Assembly: GCF_002091955.1 (NCBI RefSeq) | Contig: NZ_MKKY01000039.1 | Location: 62,001-126,000, forward strand | Direction of reading: 5' to 3' | DNA length: 64,000 nt | From: Rhodococcus sp. 1168 | GTDB lineage: Bacteria > Actinomycetota > Actinomycetes > Mycobacteriales > Mycobacteriaceae | Shown: positions 9,234 through 17,431 of the stretch, one piece after another | How the letters are laid out: the number at the start of each line of letters is the position of its first letter | Numbering within the stretch: the first letter of the stretch is position 1 | Notes under the pieces: model-generated | Told to the model about the DNA's origin: nothing | The model's database searches: none | Seen by the model: the letters and a program-made list of their open reading frames with translations, nothing else | Position numbers and translations under genes: made by a program

Positions 9234-12200
9234 GTGAATACTGTTCGGTTCGTTCGTGGTGCGCGGCGTGAAGTACCGCGCACTCCAGGCGGAGAAGTGA
9301 CGCTTCAGACGCCGCCGGAGATACCTCGGGTGGTCCCGGGAAACTTGCTGATGAAGCTCATGCCGCTGGTCATGGTGGCAGCAATGGTCGGCATGGTCGC
9401 GTTGATGTTCACCTCCGGCATGGCCGCCAACCCGATGATGCTGATGTTTCCGGCGATGATGCTGGTATCGATGCTGGGCATGGTCGCCGGTGGTGGCCGC
9501 GGCGGTGGCGCCAGAACAGCGGAGTCGAACGAAGACCGCAAGGACTATCTGCGCTACCTCGACCAACTACGCAGAGACGTGGCAACCACCGCGACCAGCC
9601 AGCGTGAAGCGCTCGAGTGGTCGCACCCTGACCCGGAGATTCTGTGGTCGTATGCGGGCTCTCCGCGGATGTGGGAGCGCCGAAGCTCGGATCCGGACTT
9701 CTGCCATGTTCGGATAGGTAGAGGAGACCAGCGACTGGCGACGCGTCTCGTCCCCCCGGAGACTGGGCCGGTCGAAGAACTCGAACCCGTCTCTGCGGTG
9801 TCACTGCGGCGGTTCGTACGGGCACATTCCGTTGTCGGGAGTCTCCCCACCGCGGTGTCGCTTCGCGGATTCGCTGCCATTTCCGTGTCCGGCGATCGTG
9901 ATTCCTCGCGGGCCATGGTCCGTTCGATGGTGGCGGCGCTCTGTATGTTCCACGATCCCGACCAGTTGCGGCTCGCAGTGGTCTGCGGCCTCGATACGGT
10001 TGCGTTCTGGGATTGGACCAAATGGCTTCCCCACACTCAGCACGATGTAGCCAGGGACGGTGTCGGCACTGCACGGATGATCTACGGATCGTTCCTCGAA
10101 CTCGAATCCTCGCTCGGCGAACACCTCTCGCTGCGCAACAGATTCGCCCGTGGAGGCTCGCCGTCCGCGGGAGTCCCGCAGCTCGTGATCATCGTCGACG
10201 GTGGCCTACTCGACAACACTGCGACCGATCTTTCGCGAACCGGGGTCGATTCGGTGACGATCGTCGATCTCTCCGACTTCTGCACCGGACTTGCCGCCAG
10301 TCGAGGCATTCGTCTGTTCGCCGAGAACGGTTCGATCGGTGCAGTCAGCGGCTCACGCGTCGAGGTATTCGGGGTCTCGGACGCGATGAGCGTCGCACAG
10401 GCAGAAACCGTGGCGCGAAGGCTGTCTCCGTATCGAACCGCAGTCGATGTCGGTATCGATTCCGGCGGAGAAGATACTGACTCGATCTCGAGCTGGAATT
10501 ATCTTGTCGGAATCGCCGACGTCGGTCTCCTCGACCCGAGTCGGGCGTGGGTGACCCGTCGGGGCCGTGATCGCCTTCGTGTACCTATCGGAATTGCACC
10601 CGACGGAAGCTCGGTCGAGATCGACCTGAAAGAGTCGGCCGAGAACGGTATGGGGCCGCACGGATTGTGCATCGGCGCAACAGGTTCGGGGAAGTCGGAA
10701 TTCCTCAGGACACTCGTCCTGGGTCTCATCGCCACACACGACCCGGACCAGCTCAATCTGGTACTCGTCGACTTCAAAGGTGGTGCGACGTTCGCCGGTC
10801 TCGAGGAGGCGCCACATGTTGCTGCGGTGATCACCAACCTCTCCGAAGACCTGTCGCTGGTCGATCGGATGAAGGACGCCATTGCGGGGGAGATGAATCG
10901 CCGTCAGGAGCTACTCCGCGATTCGGGCAACTACGCCAATGTGTCCGACTACGAGAAGGCACGGGCTGCCGGTGCCGCGCTCGCTCCATTGCCTGCTTTG
11001 TTCATCGTCGTCGACGAGTTCTCGGAGTTGCTGAGCCAACAGCCCGAGTTCGCAGATCTCTTCGTCGCTGTCGGGCGGTTGGGGCGGTCGCTGCACATGC
11101 ACCTTCTGCTGGCGAGTCAACGCTTGGAGGAAGGGAAGCTGCGCGGGCTGGACAGTCACCTTTCGTATCGGATCGGGTTGAAGACGTTCTCTGCCAACGA
11201 GTCTCGCTCGGTTCTCGGCGTTCCGGATGCGTATCATCTACCGGCACAACCTGGCGCCGGGTATCTCAAATGCGATTCTGCCGAGATCGTTCGCTTCGCA
11301 GCTGCATACGTGTCCGGGCCCTACGTTCGCCCTCGAGATGCGGTACGGGGGATCAGCGACAGTTCTGCGACGGTTCGACCGCGGATCTTCAGCGCCTATC
11401 CGGTGCAGACGGATGCGGTCGAACCGTCGGTCGACGATATCGGCGCCCCGTACGACGAGCACCTGCAGGAGGAAGAAGCCAGGCCCGACAGCCGAACGGT
11501 GCTCGATGTCGTGGTCGAACGACTTCAGGGCAGCGGTTTTGCGGCCCACGAGGTTTGGTTGCCGCCGCTCGATCTACCGCCCACGCTCGATCGAATGATT
11601 CCCGATTCGGTTCTGTCGGCACCGGTTGCGGCGATCGCATCGCTACGGGCACCGATCGGCATAGTGGACCGCCCATTCGATCAACGGCGCGATCTACTGG
11701 TGGTGGACTTGTCGGCGGCCCAAGGCCACCTCGCGATCGTCGGAGGGCCACAGTCCGGGAAGTCGACAGCGCTGCGAACACTGATCATGTCGTTCGCCCT
11801 GACCCACACTCCTGCGCAGGTGCAGTTCTACTGCCTCGATTTCGGTGGAGGAACGCTCGGCGGACTCGCCTCCCTTCCCCACGTCGGATCGGTCGCGAGC
11901 AGGCTGGACGTCGACCGGGTTCGACGGACGGTCGCCGAAGTCGCGGCAGTGATCGGACGACGCGAGAGAGTATTCCAACAACGGGGTATCGACTCGATCG
12001 TCGAATTTCGTCGTCGTCGCGCCGAGCAATTGATCGACGACGAGGATGGTTTCGGAGACGTCTTCCTGGTGGTGGATGGCTGGGGCAGTATTCGATCCGA
12101 CTTCGAAGCTCTCGAGCCTCAGCTTGCCGCGCTGACAGCGCAGGGGTTGTCGTACGGCGTTCACCTCATCCTCACCGCGTCGCGGTGGGCCGAGATTCGT

Positions 12201-13232
12201 CCGGCAACCAAGGATCTTGTCGGAACCCGGATCGAACTCAAGCTGGGTGATGCGTCCGATTCCGAGTTCGGGAGAGTGAAGGCCGCACGGGTTCCCGACA
12301 GTAGGCCCGGTCGCGGAATCACGAAGGAGGGGTTGCACCTCCTTGTCGGATTGCCGCGTGTCGACGGCGCGCCGTCGACCGTCGATCTCGGTGTCGGCAT
12401 TCAGCATGCGGTGGCAGCTGTTGCGCAGGCCTACGTCGGTCTTTCGGTGCCACCTGTGCGCATGCTTCCCGAAAGCCTGCCGCGAGGTGAGCTTGTCGAT
12501 CTACTTGTCGGCCGCTGGCCACGCTCACGCGGGCCGGTGCCGGAATTGCGGGTTCCCATCGGAATCGATGAGGCAGAACTCGATCCGGTGACACTCGATT
12601 TCGCCGAGCAAGCGCACTTCCTGGTATTCGGTGACACCGAGTGCGGGAAGACGGCGTTGCTCGAGTCGATCTGCATTTCGCTTGTCGAGGCCAATACGCC
12701 GGCGCAGGTGAAATTGATACTCGCCGACTACCGCCGCACGATGCTCGGCACCGTCGACACCGACCATCTCGCGGGATATGCAGCCTCGCAGGCGGTTCTG
12801 ATGACGATGATGACCGAGCTCGCCGCCAAACTCGCCGATCGGATGCCTGGGCCCGACGTCACCCAGCAGCAACTTCGTGAGCGGACCTGGTGGAGTGGAC
12901 CGGAGATTTTCGTGATCGTCGACGACTACGACCTGGTGGCCACATCGACGGGAAACCCGTTGACCGTTCTCGTCGAGTACCTTCCACATGCCCGCGACAT
13001 CGGGTTGCACGTGATTGTCTCGCGGAGATCGGGCGGGGCATCGCGAGCGTTGTACGACCCCGTCATTTCACGTATGCGCGATCTCGTGTCGCCTGGTCTG
13101 GTCATGAGCGGCAGTCGTGACGAGGGGAATCTGATCGGTTCGGTCAAGCCGAGCGCCATGCCGCCCGGGCGTGGCACGCTGGTCGACAGGCGAGGCCAGT
13201 CGCTCGTTCAGCTGGCGTGGACAGCGCGATGA
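9234..13232 (+). CDS. eccC: Type VII secretion FtsK/SpoIIIE ATPase EccC
   Basis: EccC is the motor of ESX secretion and recognises the substrate signal. The 1332-residue protein is the fused EccCa-EccCb form: two transmembrane helices (about 39-57 and 62-84), then three FtsK-like ATPase domains with P-loops at 481-488 (GATGSGKS), 837-844 (GGPQSGKS) and 1133-1140 (GDTECGKT). Walker B strands are clear in domain 1 (ALFIVVDEFSELL); domain 2 has VFLVVDGW and domain 3 FVIVDDYDL, where the acidic pair is less canonical. GTG 9234 starts the conserved TVRFVRGARREVPRTPGGEV segment; ATG 9192 is an in-frame alternative. The stop overlaps the next gene by four bases. Confidence 0.95.
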   Translation: MNTVRFVRGARREVPRTPGGEVTLQTPPEIPRVVPGNLLMKLMPLVMVAAMVGMVALMFTSGMAANPMMLMFPAMMLVSMLGMVAGGGRGGGARTAESNEDRKDYLRYLDQLRRDVATTATSQREALEWSHPDPEILWSYAGSPRMWERRSSDPDFCHVRIGRGDQRLATRLVPPETGPVEELEPVSAVSLRRFVRAHSVVGSLPTAVSLRGFAAISVSGDRDSSRAMVRSMVAALCMFHDPDQLRLAVVCGLDTVAFWDWTKWLPHTQHDVARDGVGTARMIYGSFLELESSLGEHLSLRNRFARGGSPSAGVPQLVIIVDGGLLDNTATDLSRTGVDSVTIVDLSDFCTGLAASRGIRLFAENGSIGAVSGSRVEVFGVSDAMSVAQAETVARRLSPYRTAVDVGIDSGGEDTDSISSWNYLVGIADVGLLDPSRAWVTRRGRDRLRVPIGIAPDGSSVEIDLKESAENGMGPHGLCIGATGSGKSEFLRTLVLGLIATHDPDQLNLVLVDFKGGATFAGLEEAPHVAAVITNLSEDLSLVDRMKDAIAGEMNRRQELLRDSGNYANVSDYEKARAAGAALAPLPALFIVVDEFSELLSQQPEFADLFVAVGRLGRSLHMHLLLASQRLEEGKLRGLDSHLSYRIGLKTFSANESRSVLGVPDAYHLPAQPGAGYLKCDSAEIVRFAAAYVSGPYVRPRDAVRGISDSSATVRPRIFSAYPVQTDAVEPSVDDIGAPYDEHLQEEEARPDSRTVLDVVVERLQGSGFAAHEVWLPPLDLPPTLDRMIPDSVLSAPVAAIASLRAPIGIVDRPFDQRRDLLVVDLSAAQGHLAIVGGPQSGKSTALRTLIMSFALTHTPAQVQFYCLDFGGGTLGGLASLPHVGSVASRLDVDRVRRTVAEVAAVIGRRERVFQQRGIDSIVEFRRRRAEQLIDDEDGFGDVFLVVDGWGSIRSDFEALEPQLAALTAQGLSYGVHLILTASRWAEIRPATKDLVGTRIELKLGDASDSEFGRVKAARVPDSRPGRGITKEGLHLLVGLPRVDGAPSTVDLGVGIQHAVAAVAQAYVGLSVPPVRMLPESLPRGELVDLLVGRWPRSRGPVPELRVPIGIDEAELDPVTLDFAEQAHFLVFGDTECGKTALLESICISLVEANTPAQVKLILADYRRTMLGTVDTDHLAGYAASQAVLMTMMTELAAKLADRMPGPDVTQQQLRERTWWSGPEIFVIVDDYDLVATSTGNPLTVLVEYLPHARDIGLHVIVSRRSGGASRALYDPVISRMRDLVSPGLVMSGSRDEGNLIGSVKPSAMPPGRGTLVDRRGQSLVQLAWTAR

Positions 13233-14842
13233 TCAGCGAAAGCAGCTACGCAGCAGTAAGTCTCGGTGACGGCCCGGTGTCGGTGTTGACGGTTTCGGGG
13301 CTCGGCTCGGCCGAGTTCGAGTTTCGACCTACGGTGTCGATGCGTGACGGAACGCCCGAGTACCTGGTCGCCGAACTCGGACGCGATACCTCATCGGAGG
13401 TGACGCACTCCAACCCCATGAGCTTCGTCGACGACGCCGAGTGCCTCGTCGGTTCGACCGTTCTACCCACGGCAGCGGTGGTGCACGGTGTCCTCGATGC
13501 ATCGCTCGCTGCGGCCGGTGCACCCCCGATCGTCGACGTCCTCGAAATTGCATGCCCCTCGCACTGGGGTCCCGTTGCTGTGCGCGAAGTTCGCGCTGCC
13601 GCCATGCCTCTGGCGCGTGAGGTGATCGTGGTCGATGCGGCGAGCGCGGCAGCCCACTCCGCGGGTCAGCGAGCGCCTTCGTACGCCATCGTCGTCGAAC
13701 TGGCCGAACTCGAATCGGTGGTGTGTGCGGTCACCGCCGATGGCCGAGGCGGTTACACCAGGACCTGCAGATGGGATGTGCGGGGCACGCGTGACTTGGG
13801 TGGTGATCGAGGGGCCGAGGCTTCGATTCTCGACCGGGTCTCGTCGTTCGTTGCCACGCAACGCCATCGGGAGGGGGTGGATGTATTCGTACTGGAGACG
13901 ACTGCTGGCAGTGACGTGAAGGTACTCGACGAATCACCGTATCGGGTCCACCGACTGCGCGGGGTGGACATCGTTCGGTCCATGGCGGCTCGCGCAGGGC
14001 TCTCGATTCCAGCAGACGGACTGGGGCAGTCGAGGGCGGATCCAGCGGATGAAGCTGGTTCGTCGGAGAGCTTCGAAGGCGAGCCGGAGGATCGCTGGGC
14101 GAGGATGACGCCCATGCCTGTCCGCGCAGCAGCCTGGCTGGAAGAGTTCGATACCGGCGCGGTGTCGGGTGCTCGGCGTCGTCGGAAGGTGAAGCAGGCG
14201 GCAGCGGTGGCGGTCGCGCTGGCGATGAGCTCGGCGGTGTTGGTGGCCGTCGTCTCGATGCGTGGAGAACCGGATCGGCTCGCTGACCCCTCCCGCGCGG
14301 AGGCAGCATCGGTGACCATCCCGTCCGCGTCGATGGCCGGTCCTGCAACCTCGACCTCACCGACGCCGAGCACTGCCGCACCCACTACTTCGGCGTCGAG
14401 AGGAGTTGGCGACGGACCGTCGACGAAATACACCTACGGCCGCGTCGGACTTCGGATTCCGGACGGTTGGTCGCACCGGGAGGAGGCCGAGCGATCGATT
14501 CTCGTGCCGTCGGATCTGCCCGATCGCAGAATCGTGATCACTACGACCGTTCTGCGTCCAGATGCGTCGTTCGACGAAGTTGCCGACGACCTGTCCGCGA
14601 TGGTGGCTGCCCGTGCTTCCGATGGCGTGCTCGGCGACCTGATACGGGCGAGGGATGTCGACGGGCGAGTCGCGTTGTCTTACACAGAATCTCCTGATAT
14701 CGACTCGACGGTGAACTGGCAGATCTTCGTCGAGGACGATCTGCAGATCAGCATCGGTTGTCAGAGTCGGCGTGGTGAGCAACACCTGTTCGATGCCGAA
14801 TGCGCCGGGGTCGTCTCCACTTTGACGGTCGCACCCGAGTGA
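13229..14842 (+). CDS. Type VII secretion-associated protein, Rv3446c family
   Basis: The 537-residue protein starts at an ATG that overlaps the eccC stop (ATGA). The N-terminal half (1-260) is soluble, with an actin/ASKHA-like feel (DAASAAAHSAGQRAPSYAIVVEL) but no complete nucleotide motif that I can assign. A transmembrane helix (about 332-352, AAAVAVALAMSSAVLVAVVSM) follows, then a Thr/Ser/Pro-rich linker, and a C-terminal domain (KYTYGRVGLRIPDGW to the end) facing outside. Family and position match M. tuberculosis Rv3446c, between eccC4 and esxU. Its biochemical role is not known. Confidence 0.85.
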   Translation: MISESSYAAVSLGDGPVSVLTVSGLGSAEFEFRPTVSMRDGTPEYLVAELGRDTSSEVTHSNPMSFVDDAECLVGSTVLPTAAVVHGVLDASLAAAGAPPIVDVLEIACPSHWGPVAVREVRAAAMPLAREVIVVDAASAAAHSAGQRAPSYAIVVELAELESVVCAVTADGRGGYTRTCRWDVRGTRDLGGDRGAEASILDRVSSFVATQRHREGVDVFVLETTAGSDVKVLDESPYRVHRLRGVDIVRSMAARAGLSIPADGLGQSRADPADEAGSSESFEGEPEDRWARMTPMPVRAAAWLEEFDTGAVSGARRRRKVKQAAAVAVALAMSSAVLVAVVSMRGEPDRLADPSRAEAASVTIPSASMAGPATSTSPTPSTAAPTTSASRGVGDGPSTKYTYGRVGLRIPDGWSHREEAERSILVPSDLPDRRIVITTTVLRPDASFDEVADDLSAMVAARASDGVLGDLIRARDVDGRVALSYTESPDIDSTVNWQIFVEDDLQISIGCQSRRGEQHLFDAECAGVVSTLTVAPE

Positions 14843-14958
14843 ACTGGGAACGATTCGTTCAAAAATTTTCACAACCATGGAACCGAAGGGCATCGTGCGT
14901 GCGTCCAACCAGATGTAGGGGGGAATCGCACGTGCTCCGAAGGCGAACCGCTGCCCAG

Positions 14959-14984
14959 TCCGGGTACTCGACCGAGTACCCGGA
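14959..14984. repeat. Inverted repeat in the leader of the first WXG100 gene
   Basis: Two perfect 12-base arms (14959-14970 TCCGGGTACTCG and 14973-14984) are separated by two bases. As RNA it can form a stem of about ten pairs with a six-base loop, ending 23 bases before the ATG at 15008. It could be an operator or a stabilising or processing hairpin between the ecc genes and the esx pair. Confidence 0.6.
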
Positions 14985-15007
14985 ACCGAAGACATCGAGG
15001 AGTTGAC

Positions 15008-15316
15008 ATGGCAGAAGCCAATATCGAAACCATGATCGCCGTGGCCGCAAAGGTCGACGGCCTTCGTGACCAGATCGGAGGGCTGCTGAGGCTGCTTCGC
15101 TCGGATGTCGACCTTGCGGCATCGGGAATTTGGAAAGGACAGGCGTCGACCTCGTTCGGTCAGGTCATGACCAACTGGGATTCGAGCGCATTCAAACTCG
15201 AGAATGCGCTCGCGGGCATCAGCCAGTCGATCAAGACCAGTGGTATCGAGTACGACCAGTCCGAGCAGGACAACGTCTCGTCGATCAATGCAGTCGCGGG
15301 CACGCTGAACCTGTGA
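15008..15316 (+). CDS. WXG100 family secreted protein, CFP-10 side (EsxU-like)
   Basis: This 102-residue helical-hairpin protein has the WXG turn at residues 42-44 (WKG) and a C-terminal Y82-D-Q-S-E86, which fits the YxxxD/E type VII secretion signal recognised by EccC. The signal identifies it as the CFP-10-like partner of an Esx heterodimer. GAGGAG sits 7 bases before the ATG. It corresponds by position to M. tuberculosis EsxU (Rv3445c) of ESX-4. It lies directly before the second WXG100 gene and after the Rv3446c-type gene. Confidence 0.9.
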   Translation: MAEANIETMIAVAAKVDGLRDQIGGLLRLLRSDVDLAASGIWKGQASTSFGQVMTNWDSSAFKLENALAGISQSIKTSGIEYDQSEQDNVSSINAVAGTLNL

Positions 15317-15320
15317 TGTC

Positions 15321-15350
15321 CGAGCGTGCTTCGCGATTGCGAAGCACTCG
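15321..15350 (+). repeat. Hairpin between the two WXG100 genes
   Basis: Perfect 9-base arms GTGCTTCGC (15326-15334) and GCGAAGCAC (15339-15347) flank a four-base loop, and three more outer pairs form if one base is bulged. It begins four bases after the first WXG100 stop and lacks a T tract, so RNA processing or stabilisation is more likely than termination. Confidence 0.55.
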
Positions 15351-15407
15351 AACACATCTCACGAGAGTCCACCACTTGCATCACCGAACGGAAACGAGGA
15401 ACTGACT

Positions 15408-15698
15408 ATGGACGGCGAAATCAGATACAACTTCGGCTCGATCACCGATCTGGCCGGCGGTATGACCAACAAATGGCAGTCGCTCAACGACAAACTCGAC
15501 GAGATCAAGTCCTCGATTCAACCTCTCGTTGCGACGTGGCAGGGTGCCGATGCCGACGCTTACCAAGTCAAGCAAGGGGAATGGAACTCGGCGCAGACCG
15601 AGCTCACCACGGTCCTGCAGAGCCTGATCGGCGCGGTCAACTCCGGCAACCAGAAGATGATGGAACAGGAAGCTATGAACCGGTCCCGTTTCTCGTGA
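15408..15698 (+). CDS. WXG100 family secreted protein, ESAT-6 side (EsxT-like)
   Basis: This 96-residue helical-hairpin protein carries WQG at residues 44-46. It lacks a C-terminal YxxxD/E motif, as expected for the ESAT-6-like partner that is exported bound to the signal-bearing subunit upstream. GAGGA lies 8 bases before the ATG. Position matches EsxT (Rv3444c) in ESX-4. The C terminus (MMEQEAMNRSRFS) is polar and probably unstructured. Confidence 0.9.
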   Translation: MDGEIRYNFGSITDLAGGMTNKWQSLNDKLDEIKSSIQPLVATWQGADADAYQVKQGEWNSAQTELTTVLQSLIGAVNSGNQKMMEQEAMNRSRFS

Positions 15699-15718
15699 GG
15701 TAGTCGTGCTGCCATGTG

Positions 15719-15744
15719 CCCCGGCATTGCGCTCGATGCCGGGG
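15719..15744 (+). terminator. Hairpin after the esx pair, possible terminator
   Basis: CCCCGGCAT and ATGCCGGGG (9-base perfect arms, eight-base loop) lie 21 bases after the second WXG100 stop. There is no T run, so termination would have to be of the tail-less type often proposed in actinobacteria. Confidence 0.4.
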
Positions 15745-15832
15745 CTGTGCGGTGTCCGCGGGACCACACCCGAGTACTGATCGGCACTCGTCTCGGGTTG
15801 CTTCCACGTCGTCGTACCTGTGAGGTGGAAGC

Positions 15833-16180
15833 GTGGACCCCGCCGAAGCACGCAGGCTCATAGCCGATGCGCGGAGTGCCGCGCAGAGTCGGCTGGAGTC
15901 TTTGCGTGCACAGTTCGATGTGATCGTGGCGGGCTCCGAGTGGACCACCGATGACGACGAGCACGATCCGGAAGGATCGACGATCGCCTTCGAGCGAGCA
16001 AAGGTGATCGGGCTGGCGCGTGATGCAGAGGATGAAGTCCGTGAGCTCGATGCAGCTCAGGAACGCGTCGCATCGGGTTCTTATGGAGTGTGCGAGCGGT
16101 GCGGTTCGGCTATCGCCGATCCCCGCTTGGAGGCGCTCCCCGCGGCTCGGCGCTGCATAGATTGCGTGCGACTTCGGTGA
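15833..16180 (+). CDS. TraR/DksA-type C4 zinc-finger protein
   Basis: The 115-residue protein has an N-terminal coiled-coil-like helix pair (EARRLIADARSAAQSRLESLRAQFD; ERAKVIGLARDAEDEVRELDAAQERV) joined by an acidic loop (TTDDDEHDPEGS), and a C-terminal C4 zinc finger (CERCGSAIADPRLEALPAARRCIDC). This is the layout of DksA/TraR proteins that enter the RNA polymerase secondary channel. Whether this one binds polymerase or ppGpp is inference. GTG 15833 is the start. It lies between the esx pair and the rplM promoter, so it could link growth control to either neighbour, but it appears to be its own unit. Confidence 0.8.
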   Translation: MDPAEARRLIADARSAAQSRLESLRAQFDVIVAGSEWTTDDDEHDPEGSTIAFERAKVIGLARDAEDEVRELDAAQERVASGSYGVCERCGSAIADPRLEALPAARRCIDCVRLR

Positions 16181-16187
16181 AGGCGTT

Positions 16188-16217
16188 TTGACCTGCTGCA
16201 GCTCCAACCGGTATTGT
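16188..16217 (+). promoter_or_regulatory. Likely sigma-A promoter for rplM-rpsI
   Basis: TTGACC at 16188-16193 and TATTGT at 16212-16217, spaced by 18 bases, would start a transcript near 16224 with a leader of about 120 bases before rplM. Confidence 0.5.
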
Positions 16218-16236
16218 CCCACGATGGCGTGGATGA

Positions 16237-16263
16237 GATCGTCGCGCGCGTTGTGCGGCGATC
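16237..16263 (+). promoter_or_regulatory. Hairpin in the rplM leader
   Basis: GATCGTCGC pairs with GCGGCGATC (one G-U pair) around a nine-base loop, just after the predicted transcription start. It could be a ribosomal-protein autoregulatory leader, but it does not match a known L13 leader that I can recognise. Confidence 0.3.
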
Positions 16264-16344
16264 ACTTGCTCTCGGGTCTCAACTGGCCGCCGAGGGGATA
16301 GACACGTCTTGGCCAGCAGCGACATCATGAAGACAGGAATTTCT

Positions 16345-16788
16345 GTGTCTACATACAGCCCGAAGGCCGGGGACACCACCCGGACTTGGCATGTGATCGA
16401 CGCTACGGACGTTGTACTCGGTCGGCTCGCCGTCCAGGCAGCCAACTTACTCCGTGGCAAGCACAAGCCCACCTATGCAGCCAACGTCGACGGTGGCGAC
16501 TTCGTCGTCATCATCAACGCAGAGAAGGTTGCCATCAGCGGTAACAAGCGCGATGGCAAGTTTCTTTACCACCACTCCGGCCACCCGGGCGGATTGAAGT
16601 CGCGCACGGTCGGCGAGGTTCTCGAGAGGACCCCCGATCGACTCGTGGAAAAAGCCGTCATCGGCATGATCCCCAAGAACAAGCTCGGCAGTGCCATCGC
16701 GGGCAAGCTGAAGGTCTACGCGGGACCGAACCACCCGCATACAGCTCAGCAGCCCGTTCCGTTCGAGATCAAGCAGGTGTCCCAGTGA
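16345..16788 (+). CDS. rplM: 50S ribosomal protein L13
   Basis: L13 is an early-assembly protein of the large subunit. The sequence [43 protein letters not shown] and [12 protein letters not shown] is unmistakable. The GTG at 16345, preceded by AGGAA, gives the usual 147 residues; the frame extends to 16309 but the extra residues are not L13-like. It forms an operon with rpsI, as in most bacteria. Confidence 0.97.
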   Translation: MSTYSPKAGDTTRTWHVIDATDVVLGRLAVQAANLLRGKHKPTYAANVDGGDFVVIINAEKVAISGNKRDGKFLYHHSGHPGGLKSRTVGEVLERTPDRLVEKAVIGMIPKNKLGSAIAGKLKVYAGPNHPHTAQQPVPFEIKQVSQ

Positions 16789-16808
16789 CGGCGCCGGAGG
16801 GAAATGAC

Positions 16809-17321
16809 GTGACGTCGCAGGAGAACACCGAAGAGGTCGTCGAGATCGCCGCGGACGAGTTCGTGGCTGTCGAAGAGCCTGAGGTAGTCGACGAGATCGA
16901 AGCCGCTGCTGCAGCGCCTGCACCGATCCTGTTCGATCGCCCGATCCAGACGGTCGGTCGTCGTAAGGAAGCCGTCGCTCGCGTGCGGTTCTCCTCGGGC
17001 AGCGGTGGGTTCAAGCTCAATGGCCGTAGCCTCGAAGACTACTTCCCGAACAAGGTGCACCAGCAGCTGATCAAGGCTCCGTTGGTCCTCGTCGATCGGG
17101 CAGAGTCCTTCGATATCGTCGCCCTGCTTCACGGTGGCGGCCCGTCCGGACAGGCAGGCGCATTGCGTCTGGCTATCGCGCGCGCCCTCATCGAGCTCAC
17201 CCCGGAAGATCGTCCGCCGCTCAAGGCTGCCGGTTTCCTCACGCGTGATGCGCGTTCGGTGGAGCGCAAGAAGTACGGTCTGAAGAAGGCACGTAAGGCG
17301 TCGCAGTACTCCAAGCGCTGA
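16809..17321 (+). CDS. rpsI: 30S ribosomal protein S9
   Basis: S9 binds the 3' major domain of 16S rRNA, and its basic tail reaches the P-site tRNA. The core [44 protein letters not shown] and the C-terminal [17 protein letters not shown] are all present. The N terminus carries an acidic extension of about 40 residues, common in actinobacteria. GTG 16809 has GGAGGG about 8 bases upstream and is preferred (170 residues) over the GTG at 16785 that overlaps the rplM stop. Confidence 0.95.
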   Translation: MTSQENTEEVVEIAADEFVAVEEPEVVDEIEAAAAAPAPILFDRPIQTVGRRKEAVARVRFSSGSGGFKLNGRSLEDYFPNKVHQQLIKAPLVLVDRAESFDIVALLHGGGPSGQAGALRLAIARALIELTPEDRPPLKAAGFLTRDARSVERKKYGLKKARKASQYSKR

Positions 17322-17339
17322 CGTTCTTTACAGTTCTAC

Positions 17340-17390
17340 CCGCGAGGGCAGGCGTCCAGAATTCTCGGATGCCTGCCCTCGCGGCGTTTG
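17340..17390 (+). terminator. Terminator after rpsI
   Basis: CCGCGAGGGCAGGC (17340-17353) pairs perfectly with 17371-17384 around a 17-base loop and is followed by CGTTTG and a later T run. It separates the ribosomal operon from glmM. Confidence 0.75.
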
Positions 17391-17431
17391 AAAATCAATT
17401 TTTTGTTCTGGCGAAGGGGGATGAACTCCAG

